Part shown: in pieces, positions 27,009 to 36,479 of the stretch
How positions within the stretch are numbered: the first letter of the stretch is position 1
Layout: each line of letters opens with the position of its first letter
Assembly: GCF_000820085.1 (NCBI RefSeq)
Contig: NZ_CDBN01000015.1
Coordinates: forward strand, 124,001 to 188,000
DNA: 64,000 nucleotides
DNA from: Aeromonas sanarellii
GTDB taxonomy: Bacteria > Pseudomonadota > Gammaproteobacteria > Enterobacterales > Aeromonadaceae
Direction of reading: 5' to 3'
Notes under the pieces: model-generated
Seen by the model: only the letters and a program-made list of their open reading frames with translations
Databases searched by the model: none
What the model was told of the DNA's origin: nothing
Made by a program: the position numbers and the translations under genes

Positions 27009-28817
27009 ATGCAACACGCAATCACCTTCGTCATTGCGGCCCTCTGCATCCTCGCCATCGCCTATCGCCTCTACGGCGTGTTCTTTGTGCGCAAGGTGCT
27101 GCGGGCCGACGACAAGCTGGTCACCCCCTCCCACGAGCTGGAAGATGGCAAGAACTATGTGCCGACCAACAAGTGGGTCAACTTCGGCCAGCACTTCGCG
27201 GCCATCGCCGCCGCCGGCCCCCTGGTGGGCCCGGTCCTGGCCGCCCAGTACGGCTACCTGCCGAGCTTCCTCTGGCTGCTGATCGGCTGCGTCATCGGCG
27301 GCGCGGTGCACGACACCGTGGTGCTGTTCGCCTCCATGAAGCATCAGGGCAAGTCCCTCTCCGAGGTGGCCAAGGCCGAGCTCGGCCCCATCGCCGGCTG
27401 GTGCACGGGGCTCGCCATGCTGTTCATCATCACCATCACCATGGCGGGTCTCTCCATGGTGGTGGTGCACGCGCTGGAGCGTAACGCCTGGGGCGTGTTT
27501 GCGGTCTTCATGACCATCCCCATCTCCATGGTGGTGGGGATCTGGCACAAGCTGACCGGCAACCTGCAAGCCGCCTCCTGGGTGGGCTTCATCGCCGTGC
27601 TGGCCTGCGTCTTCTTCGGCCCCTACGTGCAGGACAGCGCCTTCGGTGCCTGGCTAACCCTGCGCGCCGAGACCATCAGTCTGGCGCTGCCCATCTATGC
27701 CTTCTTCGCCACCGCCCTGCCGGTCTGGCTGCTGCTCACCCCGCGCGGCTACATCTCCAGCTTCATGAAGATCGGCGTGTTCGGCGCCCTGGTGATCGGC
27801 GTCATCTGCATCAACCCCGAGATCCAGTTCCCCGCCATGACCCAGTTCGTCCACGGCGGCGGCCCGGTACTGGGCGGCCCGGTCTGGCCCTTCATCTCCA
27901 TCACCATCGCCTGTGGCGCCATCTCCGGCTTCCACGCCTTCATCGGCTCGGGCACCACCCCGAAACTGGTGGACAAGTGGAACGACATCCTGCCGGTCGC
28001 CTTCGGTGCCATGCTGGCCGAGTGCGTGGTGGGCGTGATGGCGCTGATCGCCGCCACCGCCCTGCACCCGGCGGATTACTTCGCCATCAACGCCACTCCG
28101 GAGGCCTTCGCCAAGCTGGGGATGCAGGTGGTGGATTTGCCCTTCCTCTCCCAGGAGATCGGCATGGATCTGAACGGCCGCACCGGCGGCGCCGTCACCC
28201 TGGCGGTGGGCATGTCCTACATCTTCACCAAGGTGCCCTGGTTCAGTAACCTCGCCTCCTACTTCTTCCAGTTCGTGGTGATGTTTGAAGCGGTGTTCAT
28301 CCTGACCGCCGTCGACTCCGGCACCCGGGTCTCCCGCTACCTCATTCAGGACTTCTTCGGCGAGTTCTACCCGCCCCTCAAGCGCATCGACTGGATGCCG
28401 GGCGCCATCGGGGCCAGCGTGCTCGCCTGCGTCATGTGGGGGTATCTGCTGATGTCCGGCGATATCGGCTCGGTATGGGCCCTGTTCGGGGTATCGAACC
28501 AGCTGATGGCCTCGGTGGGCCTCATCATAGGTGCCACCATCATCCTGCGCCTCGCCAGCAAGCGCCGCTATATGCTGACCTGCCTGATCCCGCTGGCCTA
28601 CCTGTTCGTGACCGTCAACTACGCCGGTTACTGGATGATGCGCAACGTCTACTTCAACTCGGCCGCCAAGGGCTACAACCCGATGAACGGCGCCATCTCT
28701 CTCATCATGCTGGTGCTGGGGGCGCTGATCCTGATCTCCGCCCTGCGCAAGTGGAGCGAGCTGTGGAAGCTGCGCCAGCAGCCCGAGTTCCGGGTGGCCG
28801 AGGCGACCGCCTCCTGA
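27009..28817 (+). CDS. CstA-family transporter (BtsT/CstA-type pyruvate or peptide uptake)
   Basis: A 602-residue inner-membrane protein with about 16 hydrophobic helices. VNFGQHFAAIAAAGPLVGPV near residue 57, IGGAVHDTVVLFASMKHQG near 97 and AVDSGTRVSRYLIQDFFGE near 436 are CstA signatures. It is about 100 residues shorter than E. coli CstA and BtsT (roughly 700). In E. coli, BtsSR drives the CstA paralogue BtsT, a pyruvate/H+ symporter; the adjacent btsSR pair and the BtsR-like repeats argue that this protein plays the BtsT role, though peptide transport as for CstA cannot be excluded. AAGGA lies 9 nt before the ATG. Confidence 0.88.
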   Translation: MQHAITFVIAALCILAIAYRLYGVFFVRKVLRADDKLVTPSHELEDGKNYVPTNKWVNFGQHFAAIAAAGPLVGPVLAAQYGYLPSFLWLLIGCVIGGAVHDTVVLFASMKHQGKSLSEVAKAELGPIAGWCTGLAMLFIITITMAGLSMVVVHALERNAWGVFAVFMTIPISMVVGIWHKLTGNLQAASWVGFIAVLACVFFGPYVQDSAFGAWLTLRAETISLALPIYAFFATALPVWLLLTPRGYISSFMKIGVFGALVIGVICINPEIQFPAMTQFVHGGGPVLGGPVWPFISITIACGAISGFHAFIGSGTTPKLVDKWNDILPVAFGAMLAECVVGVMALIAATALHPADYFAINATPEAFAKLGMQVVDLPFLSQEIGMDLNGRTGGAVTLAVGMSYIFTKVPWFSNLASYFFQFVVMFEAVFILTAVDSGTRVSRYLIQDFFGEFYPPLKRIDWMPGAIGASVLACVMWGYLLMSGDIGSVWALFGVSNQLMASVGLIIGATIILRLASKRRYMLTCLIPLAYLFVTVNYAGYWMMRNVYFNSAAKGYNPMNGAISLIMLVLGALILISALRKWSELWKLRQQPEFRVAEATAS

Positions 28818-28835
28818 TCCGTCCAGCCCTCCTCG

Positions 28836-28860
28836 GACCCCGCCTCGGCGGGGTCTTTCA
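28836..28860 (+). terminator. Terminator after the CstA-family gene
   Basis: GACCCCGC / GCGGGGTC around CTCG (28836-28855), then TTTCATT. Confidence 0.82.
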
Positions 28861-29033
28861 TTGGCGCTGCGCATTCATCCATTGGCATTGACCCGCCCCT
28901 TCGCAGTGGTTGAATGGGTCCCCGGATCACAGAACCGCCCAGCCCGGGGTGCTAGCATGCCCCGACGGCCACTTGGCCGCACCGGCCCAAGTGATCCTCC
29001 CTCCTCCGCTTTCACCCTTTGAGGACAGCTTTC

Positions 29034-29762
29034 ATGGAACTGCTTCTGCTCAGCAACGGCAAAACCACAGAACACCCCGGCCTGCTCGGCTGGGCCCGGG
29101 AGCGGGTACGAACCCTGCTCGCCCGCAAACAGGTCAAGCGCATCCTGCTCATCCCCTACGCGGTGATCCGCAGCGACTGGGACGCCCGCGCCTTCGAACT
29201 CAGCGAGAGCCTGGGGGTGAAGGCCATCAGCATCCACCAGTTCGACGATCCGGTGGATGCCATCCAGCGGGCCGACGCCATCTTCATCAGCGGCGGCAAC
29301 ACCTGGCGCCTGAACCAGCTGCTGCACGAATACGGCCTGGTGGTGCCCATCCAGCGTGCCGTGCGCGAGCGAGGCGTGCCCTATGTGGGCTGGAGCGCCG
29401 GCTGCAACGTGGCTACCCCCAGCATCCGCACCACCAACGACATGCCGGTGTGCAGCGCCGCCGTGCTGCCGGCGCTGGGCCTGTTCCCCCTGCAGATCAA
29501 CCCCCACTACCTGGATGCCGGCATCAGCGGCCACATGGGGGAGACCCGGGACGAGCGGCTCGCCGAGTTCTGCGCCATCAACCCGAGCGAGCACGTGGTG
29601 GCCCTGCGCGAGGCCAGCCTGCTGCAGATCAGCGGCGACACCATCGAGTACTGGAGCGCCCGGGGCGAGGGCTTCAAGATCTTCAAACACGGTGAAGCGT
29701 CCCAGGAGTTTATGGACGCCGCCCCGCTGGCCAAGCTGACCCCCTTCACCCCCAGGATCTGA
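29034..29762 (+). CDS. pepE: Dipeptidase E (alpha-aspartyl dipeptidase)
   Basis: A 242-residue S51 serine peptidase. The nucleophile Ser lies in VGWSAGCNVATPS near residue 121, preceded by the FISGGNTWRLNQLL turn near 86 and followed by the active-site region INPHYLDAGISGHMGETRDER near 155 (two parts: INPHYLDAG, GETRDER). PepE cleaves N-terminal Asp dipeptides in the cytoplasm. ATG at 29034 gives the size expected from E. coli PepE (229) plus a short tail. Single gene, followed by a bidirectional terminator. Confidence 0.92.
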   Translation: MELLLLSNGKTTEHPGLLGWARERVRTLLARKQVKRILLIPYAVIRSDWDARAFELSESLGVKAISIHQFDDPVDAIQRADAIFISGGNTWRLNQLLHEYGLVVPIQRAVRERGVPYVGWSAGCNVATPSIRTTNDMPVCSAAVLPALGLFPLQINPHYLDAGISGHMGETRDERLAEFCAINPSEHVVALREASLLQISGDTIEYWSARGEGFKIFKHGEASQEFMDAAPLAKLTPFTPRI

Positions 29763-30141
29763 CGCGACTGGCATCGCCAGATCTGATGCATCAATGAAAA
29801 GAGGGATGGCCCACGCCATCCCTCCCGTTTTCTTCGGCTCGCCAACGACAGACCCCACCCTGTGTGGCCTCCGCATAGAGGAAGTCAGGGAGGCGACGAT
29901 CATCGGCGGCCTGGTTCACGAGAGGGTCGTCGGGACTGCCGGGCATCGGCATAGACAGGGGGCGGGGAACCTGGGTGCGCGTCGGGAGAGATGACGGGCG
30001 CCGGACACTCATCATGTGGAGCACCGGCATCGTCTCTTGAGGTGGAAAGAGAGCGGGACCCGATGGTCAGAGGGTGATCCTGGCGGCAAGGTCCCGGATC
30101 CCCCCTGACTCAACATCGGCCCAAGTGCGAGCCGACACGAC
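29763..30141. other. 379-bp gap between pepE and the nos cluster
   Basis: Apart from the bidirectional terminator at 29797-29834 nothing is supported here. A 79-codon minus-strand frame (29791-30030) runs through that terminator and has a poor ribosome site, so it is not called. Confidence 0.6.
29797..29834. terminator. Bidirectional terminator between pepE and the nos cluster
   Basis: A perfect 10-bp stem GAGGGATGGC / GCCATCCCTC (29801-29810 with 29815-29824), 4-nt loop. On the plus strand CCGTTTTCTT follows; on the minus strand TTTTC follows. It can end both converging transcripts. Confidence 0.85.
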
Positions 30142-30459
30142 TCATTTTTTCTGACTGAGCACCCATTCGGCCAAGGTCTTGGCCTCGTCTTCCGTGACGG
30201 CGTTGGCCGGCATGGGCACGGCACCCCAGGTGCCCTGGGTGCCATTCTTGATGCGACCGGCCAGCAGGGTGGCGGCGTCCTTCTGCCCTGCATACTTGGC
30301 GGCCACATCCGTGAAGGCGGGGCCGACCAGCTTGGAGTCCACCATGTGGCAGCCCACGCAAGGCTTGCTCCTGAACAGCGCCTCGCCATCTTGCGCCATC
30401 GCCGGTTGCAGGCCGAACACAGAACCCAGTACTAACAGTGAAAGCACGCTTTTTTTCAT
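30142..30459 (-). CDS. Small periplasmic c-type cytochrome at the end of the nos cluster
   Basis: A 105-residue class I cytochrome c with a signal peptide ([16 protein letters not shown] to AMA, about 1-22), heme-binding CVGCH at residues 34-38, a LVGPAF turn near 44 and the axial-ligand Met in VPMPANAV near 81. The layout is that of cytochrome c551/c552 electron carriers. As the last gene of the nitrous-oxide reductase cluster it is a good candidate for an electron donor to NosZ. AAAGGAA precedes the ATG. A bidirectional terminator lies 308 bp downstream. Confidence 0.88.
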   Translation of the reverse strand: MKKSVLSLLVLGSVFGLQPAMAQDGEALFRSKPCVGCHMVDSKLVGPAFTDVAAKYAGQKDAATLLAGRIKNGTQGTWGAVPMPANAVTEDEAKTLAEWVLSQKK

Positions 30460-30589
30460 GTTGGTATTTCCTTTTGTTGATGGAGGAGGCAACGCCCCCG
30501 CTTGGTATCCGGCCTCTCGATCCCGGTCACGCTGGCGGCCCGGCGCGACCAAGGGCATCAGATATCGGGCGCGACCGGATCATGTTCCC

Positions 30590-30739
30590 TTACTGGCTCT
30601 CTTTATCGCCCAGCATGTTGCGAAATCCCCGCACGGCATTGCCCAGATCCGAACCGATGCCACGCAGGCGTCCAGTGCCAAACAACATGATGACAATGGC
30701 GAGAATGATCAAAAGCTTCCAAACACTGATCCCCATCAT
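30590..30739 (-). CDS. tatE: TatA/TatE-family translocase subunit in the nos cluster
   Basis: A 49-codon gene. The product begins MMGISVWKLLIILAIVIMLF, then GTGRLRGIGSDLGNAVRGF: one N-terminal membrane helix, the FGTxRLR hinge and an amphipathic helix, the exact TatA/E plan but without the long acidic tail. AGGA lies 8 nt upstream of the first ATG; the second Met is an alternative start. In Pseudomonas stutzeri a tatE gene also follows nosL. NosZ here carries a twin-arginine signal, so this subunit probably helps its export. It lies between nosL and the cytochrome gene. Confidence 0.88.
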   Translation of the reverse strand: MMGISVWKLLIILAIVIMLFGTGRLRGIGSDLGNAVRGFRNMLGDKESQ

Positions 30740-30802
30740 GGGAGCATCCTCTTGCGATCTAATGAGTGAGAAGGGGTGAAAAATGTGGTCGATGCCAGCC
30801 GA

Positions 30803-31342
30803 TCAATGGGCCGCCGTACCGCCGTGCGGCTCGGCCTGATGGGAGTCGGGTTGCAGCAAGGCGAGATCTATCTGCCCGAATCGCACCAGCCTGCCGCCCT
30901 GTTTGACGGCGAACGCCTTGGCATCCTCTTCGCGGGCGAACGAGGCCAGTGCGGCCCCCATGGCCCCCTTCAGGTTCGCGCCGACGACATAAAAGGCCTG
31001 ACGAGCGTCGATCAGGGCGTCATCATTCGGCTTCTCCCAGGTCGAGCGCGCCATGTCATGCACATAGAGGGTGATATCTTGTCCCCGGTTTTCCGGTTGC
31101 AACCACCAACCGAACAGCTCGGCCGTGGAGCAGAACTTCATCGCCCCCTGTTTGCCCACCGCCTCGCCCTTGGGGCCGGGAAAGTCACCGATCGCCATGC
31201 CGCAGACGTGACACTCGTCGCCGGAGTGAAAGGCGACCGGCTCATAAACCTGTCGATCCGAGCCGGCATCGTTGCAACCGGCCAGCGCAAGCAGCAGGGC
31301 CATCAGGCCGCCTTTGAGATAAAAACCATTTGAATTCAGCAT
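30803..31342 (-). CDS. nosL: NosL, copper-binding lipoprotein for NosZ maturation
   Basis: A 179-residue lipoprotein: signal peptide ending in the lipobox LALAGC (Cys at about 23), then the copper-binding segment CHVCGMAIGDFPGPKGEA near 44, FCSTAELFGWW near 70 and VVGANLKGAMGAALASFA near 118, as in NosL. NosL is an outer- or inner-membrane anchored Cu(I) carrier that supplies NosZ with the NosDFY complex. AAGGA precedes the ATG. It is separated by 24 bp from nosY upstream and lies in the same transcription unit. Confidence 0.92.
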   Translation of the reverse strand: MLNSNGFYLKGGLMALLLALAGCNDAGSDRQVYEPVAFHSGDECHVCGMAIGDFPGPKGEAVGKQGAMKFCSTAELFGWWLQPENRGQDITLYVHDMARSTWEKPNDDALIDARQAFYVVGANLKGAMGAALASFAREEDAKAFAVKQGGRLVRFGQIDLALLQPDSHQAEPHGGTAAH

Positions 31343-31366
31343 ATTGCTATCCTTGTTATACCCGAT

Positions 31367-32197
31367 TCAGACCGAGCGACGACGAAACACGGCATAAGCC
31401 AGCCACAGCGATACGCCTACCCACAACAACAGGCAGAGCCCGAGCAGCTCGGTGGGAAAGGGCAATTCGCTGCCCAGAGAAAGAACCCCCAGCCCGCCAC
31501 TCTCCCCCTCGAAGCCGGAGAGGTTGATCAGCCGGTAGATGTCCGCCGGATTGAGCAACAGCAGCCAGGGCAGGAGGGTGGCGCTGAAGTGCCCCTCGCT
31601 CAGCACCAGCAGGGCCAGCAGCAGCAGATCGAACACCAGCACGAACAGGAACCAGACGCCCAGCGCCAGCCCGGCGGCCCGGGACTTCTCGCTGACCTTG
31701 CTGCTCAGTACATAGGCCATGGCGAGGAAGACCCAGCCCAGCAGGGTCGACGACACCATGAAACGGCCGAACGCCCAGACCAGGGTGGAGAGGGAGATAT
31801 CCTCCACCAGCACGGCGATGGCCAGGGCGGCGCAGCCAAAGCCGAGCAGCGTCGCCAGCGCCAGGATCAGGCCATGGCCGACAAATTTGCCCATCAGGAT
31901 CTGGCCGTGACCGAGGGGGTAGGTCAGCAGCAGCATCAGAGTGCCGCTCTCCTCCTCACCGACGATGGCGTCATAGGCCAGCAGCAAGGCGATGAGGGGC
32001 ATCAGGAAGGTGGCGAGGCTCGCCAGACTCGCGATGGTGGCGGGGATGGAGGTAAACCCCAACTGGCCGGAGGCGGCGGCGCCGAGCCAGGCGATACCGA
32101 CCGCCAGCACCGCAAACAGCAGGCTGATGGCCAGCAGCCAGCGGTTGCGCAGGCCATCGCTGAACTCCTTGCGGGCAATGTTCCAGACCTGATTCAT
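31367..32197 (-). CDS. nosY: NosY, ABC-transporter permease for CuZ assembly
   Basis: A 276-residue integral membrane protein with six helices and the ABC-2 type layout: a cytoplasmic N-terminus [40 protein letters not shown] near 76 and a long hydrophobic cluster near 180-210. NosY pairs with NosF and NosD to provide the ATP-driven step in copper-sulfide cluster assembly on NosZ. A strong AAGGAGG precedes the ATG. Its start overlaps the nosF stop (ATGA). Confidence 0.93.
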   Translation of the reverse strand: MNQVWNIARKEFSDGLRNRWLLAISLLFAVLAVGIAWLGAAASGQLGFTSIPATIASLASLATFLMPLIALLLAYDAIVGEEESGTLMLLLTYPLGHGQILMGKFVGHGLILALATLLGFGCAALAIAVLVEDISLSTLVWAFGRFMVSSTLLGWVFLAMAYVLSSKVSEKSRAAGLALGVWFLFVLVFDLLLLALLVLSEGHFSATLLPWLLLLNPADIYRLINLSGFEGESGGLGVLSLGSELPFPTELLGLCLLLWVGVSLWLAYAVFRRRSV

Positions 32198-33120
32198 GGC
32201 AGTACCTCCTTGCGGTTCGCCTGATCGGCGCGCGCCATGTAGTGGCAATAGAGATCCTCCAGCGAGGGTTGATGCACCTCGATGTCGCCCGGCTCGCATT
32301 CACGCAATAACTCGCGCAGCAGCGCCAGCTTGTGGCCGTTGTGCACCACCACTTCCAGGCTCTGTGCATCGAGCAGGCGCGTCTGGTGGCCCGCCCCCTG
32401 CCAGCGGTCACGCCAATGGTTGCCGTCCGCCAGCCCGTGAACGCGCATCCGTACCGGCAAGCCGGTGTCGGCGCGCAACTGGGCGAGGTCGCCCACGGCT
32501 TGCAAGCGGCCAGCGGCCAGAATGGCGACGCGATTGAGGTGAGCCTCCACCCCGGCGAGCGCATGGGAGCAGAGGATGATGCTGGTGCCCCCCTGGCGCA
32601 GGCGATCGATCAGCTGATAGAGCTCCTGGGTGGCGATGGGATCCAGCCCCACCGTGGGTTCATCGAGTAGCAGCAGGCGAGGCTCGCCGAGCAGTGCCTG
32701 GGCCAGGCCGAGCCGCTGGCGCATCCCCTTGGAGTAGGTCTTCACCCGGCGATCCGCCGCGTGGCCGAGCCCGACCTGATCCAGCAACCCCGCCACCTGT
32801 GTGGGGGCCGCCCCCCGCAGACGGGCGAAATGGGCGAGGGTCTCCCGCCCCGTGAGCTGCGGATAGAAGGTCACGTTCTCCGGCAAATAACCAAGCTGAC
32901 GCCGCACCTCGAGATCCTGCGGCTGGCCACCGAGCACCTCGACCCTGCCCTCGCTGGGCGTCAGCAGGCCGAGGATCAGCTTCATGCTGGTGGTCTTGCC
33001 CGCGCCGTTATGGCCAAACAGCCCCAGTACCTCCCCCTCGTGCAGGCTCAGGTTCAAGTCCTGCAATATGGTCATGCCCGCGATGCGCTGGTGCACGCCC
33101 TGAATGTCGACCGCCTTCAT
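32194..33120 (-). CDS. nosF: NosF, ABC-transporter ATPase
   Basis: A 308-residue ATPase: Walker [10 protein letters not shown] at about 37-45, Q-loop region [14 protein letters not shown] near 79, ABC signature [17 protein letters not shown] near 131, Walker [15 protein letters not shown] near 151, and the switch His in [12 protein letters not shown] near 188. It powers the NosDFY complex for NosZ cofactor assembly. Its start overlaps the nosD stop and its stop overlaps the nosY start, so nosD, nosF and nosY are translationally coupled. Confidence 0.93.
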   Translation of the reverse strand: MKAVDIQGVHQRIAGMTILQDLNLSLHEGEVLGLFGHNGAGKTTSMKLILGLLTPSEGRVEVLGGQPQDLEVRRQLGYLPENVTFYPQLTGRETLAHFARLRGAAPTQVAGLLDQVGLGHAADRRVKTYSKGMRQRLGLAQALLGEPRLLLLDEPTVGLDPIATQELYQLIDRLRQGGTSIILCSHALAGVEAHLNRVAILAAGRLQAVGDLAQLRADTGLPVRMRVHGLADGNHWRDRWQGAGHQTRLLDAQSLEVVVHNGHKLALLRELLRECEPGDIEVHQPSLEDLYCHYMARADQANRKEVLP

Positions 33121-34451
33121 GAGGGATCCTCCTGTTTCTGATGCACCTGAATGGCGGGAGGCCGCATCAGCGGGTGGCTATCCTGCACGCCGGGCGACTT
33201 GATGATGGGGAAGGCGCGCTGGGCCCAGCGCAGCACCTCGATACCGGGGCTGTTCATCAGCAGCCGGACCTGCGGGTAGAGCCAGAGCAGCCTGTCCACG
33301 TTGTCGTTCGGTTCGTAGGCCACCTCGCCCAGGCCGTCGTCGTTGCGATCCCAGCCCAGATAATCGCTCCAGTAGTTGCCGCGCCCCTCCACCGACCACT
33401 CCTGCCGCCGGGAGGCGACATATTTCACCTGCTGCCGGTTGTCGATGAAGGCGTTGTCGCTGATGCGGTTATCCTCCGAACCGGCCGTGAGATGGATGCC
33501 GAGCGTGCTGCGCTCAAATCGGTTGCGCTCGATGCGGTTGAACAACGAGTTGTAGATAAACAGTGCCTTGCCCTCGGAGCCGGAGCTTGCTGTCATCGCC
33601 ATGTCCTCACCCGAGCCGCCGTCACGCACGCCCGTGACCAGGTTGTCCGTGAGGATGGAATAGGTGATGTAGTTCATCAGGATCCCGTAGTTTTGATCCT
33701 GCTCGGAGCGGTTGCCGATCACGGTCAGCTTGCGACTCTGCATGAGCGCGTAACCGGTGCGGGTACGGCGGGTCAGGTTGCCCACCACCCTGTTGTCGTT
33801 GGAAAACATGTAATGAATGCCGTAGCGCAGATCCTCCAGCCGATTGCCTTCGAGGCTGTTGCCGTTGGAGGTGTCGATATAGATGCCATCGCGAGCGTGG
33901 CGTACCCGATTGCCGATGACCCGCGCCCCGTGCACCGCATAGAGATGGATGCCATTGCCGCGATCCTGGGAGCGGATCCGCGGATCTCCCTCGATGACAT
34001 TCTCCAGCAGGCTGACGTTGCTCGTGCCATCCACCCAGATCCCGCTGGCCGGTCCTTGCATCCGGTTCGCCTGCACCCTGGCGCGGGTGGCTTCCCGCTG
34101 GATGAAGACGGCGGCATTGAGCTGGGTGAGGTTGTTACCCCAGTTGGTCAGGGTGCAACCCTGCACCGTCACGTCCGGCGCGGCGATGGTGAGGGCATTG
34201 CCCTCCCCCTCGGCATCGAGCACCGCCCCCGCCTCGCAACTGAGCGTCAGGGATGCTTCGATACGAAACTGCCCCCGGTACTCACCGGCAGGCAGACGCC
34301 AGCGCGCCTCGCCATCGGGTTGCAGGGGCAGGGAGCGAATGGATTGAGGTGCCGCACAGGCGGCCCCGATGCAGGAACAGCCCAGCACCCACAGCGCAAC
34401 GGTGCGCCAAAGCCGCCTTGGCAAAGCCGGTAAGACCGAGAGAGGGTTCAT
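33117..34451 (-). CDS. nosD: NosD, periplasmic copper ABC-system subunit
   Basis: A 444-residue secreted protein. The signal peptide ends near CAAP (about residue 26). The mature part is a right-handed beta-helix with many NxxxGNR/ENxIEG-type turns (e.g. [33 protein letters not shown]), a CASH/NosD domain. NosD binds NosL and NosZ and passes copper or sulfur to the CuZ site. The ATG at 34449-34451 is preferred because AGGA lies 8 nt upstream; an ATG nine bases further upstream overlaps that site. It follows nosZ by 55 bp. Confidence 0.93.
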   Translation of the reverse strand: MNPLSVLPALPRRLWRTVALWVLGCSCIGAACAAPQSIRSLPLQPDGEARWRLPAGEYRGQFRIEASLTLSCEAGAVLDAEGEGNALTIAAPDVTVQGCTLTNWGNNLTQLNAAVFIQREATRARVQANRMQGPASGIWVDGTSNVSLLENVIEGDPRIRSQDRGNGIHLYAVHGARVIGNRVRHARDGIYIDTSNGNSLEGNRLEDLRYGIHYMFSNDNRVVGNLTRRTRTGYALMQSRKLTVIGNRSEQDQNYGILMNYITYSILTDNLVTGVRDGGSGEDMAMTASSGSEGKALFIYNSLFNRIERNRFERSTLGIHLTAGSEDNRISDNAFIDNRQQVKYVASRRQEWSVEGRGNYWSDYLGWDRNDDGLGEVAYEPNDNVDRLLWLYPQVRLLMNSPGIEVLRWAQRAFPIIKSPGVQDSHPLMRPPAIQVHQKQEDPS

Positions 34452-34506
34452 GTCCAACATCCTGAAAATGCGGGTGGCGCCTGCCCGGCACCACCCTGGC
34501 CCATGG

Positions 34507-36414
34507 TCAGGCCGGTTCGACCAGCATGCGACCAACCATTTCCATGTGGAGCGCATGGCAGAACCAGCTGCAATAGTACCAATGCAGGCCTGGCTTATCG
34601 GCGGTGAAGGTGATGGAGGAGGTCTGCTGCGGGCTGATCTCCATGCTGACACCGTGGTTGACCATGACGAAGCCGTGGCTGACATCCTCGATCTGATCGA
34701 TGTTGGTGATCACCACCGTGACCTCATCCCCCTGCTTGACCTTGAACTCGGTGATGCCGTAGGCCGGGGCCGACGAGGTCATATAGACCCGCACCTTGTT
34801 GCCATCGCGGATCACCTTGTTGTCGGTCTCCAGCTTGATGCCGTCCTTCGTCGCCATCTCGACGGTCGGGGCGAAGAAGGGATCCTTGCGATCCCACAGC
34901 TTGCGGGTCTTGATCTGATCCCGGCGGGCCAGGATGCAGTCGTGGGGCTCGGCGAAGGTGGGGCCGTCATGCACCAGCTTCATTTCCTCGCCGGAGATGT
35001 CGATCAGCTGATCGTTTTCCGGGTGGAGCGGCCCGGTGGGCAGGAAGCGATCCTTCGAGAACTTGCACAGCGCCACCAGCCACTTGCCATCGGCTTCGCT
35101 GGTCTCGGTCAGGGACGCATGGATGTGGCCGGGCTGGTACTGCACGTCGAGCTTCTGTCTGATGTAGTCCACCTTCTCGCCGTTGTAGGCGCGCACGGCG
35201 TCGGCCATGTTCCACTTCACGACCTGACTGTCGATGAACAGGGTGGTATAGGCGTTGCCGCGACCGTCGAAGGTGGTGTGTAGCGGGCCCAGGCCCAGCT
35301 CCGGCTCGGCCGCGATCACCTCGCGCGGATCCTTGAACTTGCCGGCGAACAGATCGTCGAGCTTGGCGATCTCGATCATGCTCACGGTCGGTGACAGCTT
35401 GCCGTTGGCGATGAAGTACTTGCCATCGGACGAGGTGTTGCAGCCGTGCGGGTTTTTCGGCACCGGGATGTAGCGGGTCAGCTCGGAACCTTCCCGACCA
35501 TCCACCACCGGCACCTTGCTGTCACCCAGCGTCACGAACTTGCCCGCCTTGACGGCCGCCTCGATGCGCGGGATGTTGAAGACCACCACCCAGTCGCGCT
35601 CGTTGCGCATCATGCCGCCCAGATCGTAGGCCTTCTCCGAGTTGTAGCAGGTAGACGCCGCATAGGTGCCGGTGTAGTCGGCATCGGTGTTATCCAGGTT
35701 GCCATCGACAATCACCTGGAAGGCCATCTCCATCTTCTCGGCATCGATGACGTTGAACAGGGTGTAGCTGTTCTTGCTCTGCAGATCGAAGGTGGTGCCA
35801 TCATTGGGATGGGGAATCACGAATTCGGCGTTGGCAAACACGTACTTGGTGTGAGGCACCTTCTGCAGGCGCAAGCCGTGAATGGCCTGGACATTGGGCA
35901 CCGTCAGCATCTTGTCGCACTTCATGATATCCAGCCGGATGCGGGCGACCCGGCTATTGGCCTTGTCGTTGATGAAGAGGTACTTGCCGTCGTACTTGCC
36001 GTCGGTCATGGAGATGTGGGGGTGATGGCAATCGCCATTCAGGAACCTGGCGCTCTCCCCCATGATGTGGCGGCTCTCGTTGGTCAGGCCCCAGCCGGTG
36101 GCGGAATCGATGTTGAACACCGGGATCCGCATCAGCTCGCGCATGGAGGGGATGCCCATGACCCGTACTTCGCCCTGATGGCCGCCACTCCAGAAGCCGT
36201 AGTAGTCATCCAGATCGCCCGGCGCGACATGAATGTTTTGCTTGGCCTCGGAGACGGCCGCCGCCCAGCTCTCCCGGCTCATCACAGCGCCACCGAAGGC
36301 CGTGGTCGCCAAGGCGGCCCCCGTCAGCGCACCCGCCCCCTTGAAGAAGCTACGACGGCTGAGGCCGCCTTGACTCAGCTCCTGCTCGGTGTTGTCAGGA
36401 TACTTATCACTCAT
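34507..36414 (-). CDS. nosZ: Nitrous-oxide reductase NosZ (clade I, Tat-exported)
   Basis: A 635-residue periplasmic enzyme reducing N2O to N2. The twin-arginine signal LSRRSFFKGAGALTG lies at residues 18-32, which makes it the clade I type. The seven-bladed propeller carries the CuZ histidines (GDCHHPHIS near 128; PHGCN near 323; HIHASL near 430; EPHDC near 487), and the C-terminal cupredoxin has the CuA motif CSWFCHALHMEM near 613. All expected copper ligands appear intact. AAGGAG precedes the ATG. It lies between nosR and nosD. Confidence 0.96.
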   Translation of the reverse strand: MSDKYPDNTEQELSQGGLSRRSFFKGAGALTGAALATTAFGGAVMSRESWAAAVSEAKQNIHVAPGDLDDYYGFWSGGHQGEVRVMGIPSMRELMRIPVFNIDSATGWGLTNESRHIMGESARFLNGDCHHPHISMTDGKYDGKYLFINDKANSRVARIRLDIMKCDKMLTVPNVQAIHGLRLQKVPHTKYVFANAEFVIPHPNDGTTFDLQSKNSYTLFNVIDAEKMEMAFQVIVDGNLDNTDADYTGTYAASTCYNSEKAYDLGGMMRNERDWVVVFNIPRIEAAVKAGKFVTLGDSKVPVVDGREGSELTRYIPVPKNPHGCNTSSDGKYFIANGKLSPTVSMIEIAKLDDLFAGKFKDPREVIAAEPELGLGPLHTTFDGRGNAYTTLFIDSQVVKWNMADAVRAYNGEKVDYIRQKLDVQYQPGHIHASLTETSEADGKWLVALCKFSKDRFLPTGPLHPENDQLIDISGEEMKLVHDGPTFAEPHDCILARRDQIKTRKLWDRKDPFFAPTVEMATKDGIKLETDNKVIRDGNKVRVYMTSSAPAYGITEFKVKQGDEVTVVITNIDQIEDVSHGFVMVNHGVSMEISPQQTSSITFTADKPGLHWYYCSWFCHALHMEMVGRMLVEPA

Positions 36415-36479
36415 AAACCGACTCCTTTATCATTTTCAGACGGGGCGAACGGACTCGCCTCGCGATGGTTATTGGTTAT

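Noticed and set aside
29791..30030. A 79-codon minus-strand frame downstream of the nos cluster
   Set aside because: It runs through the bidirectional terminator at 29797-29834 and has a poor ribosome site.
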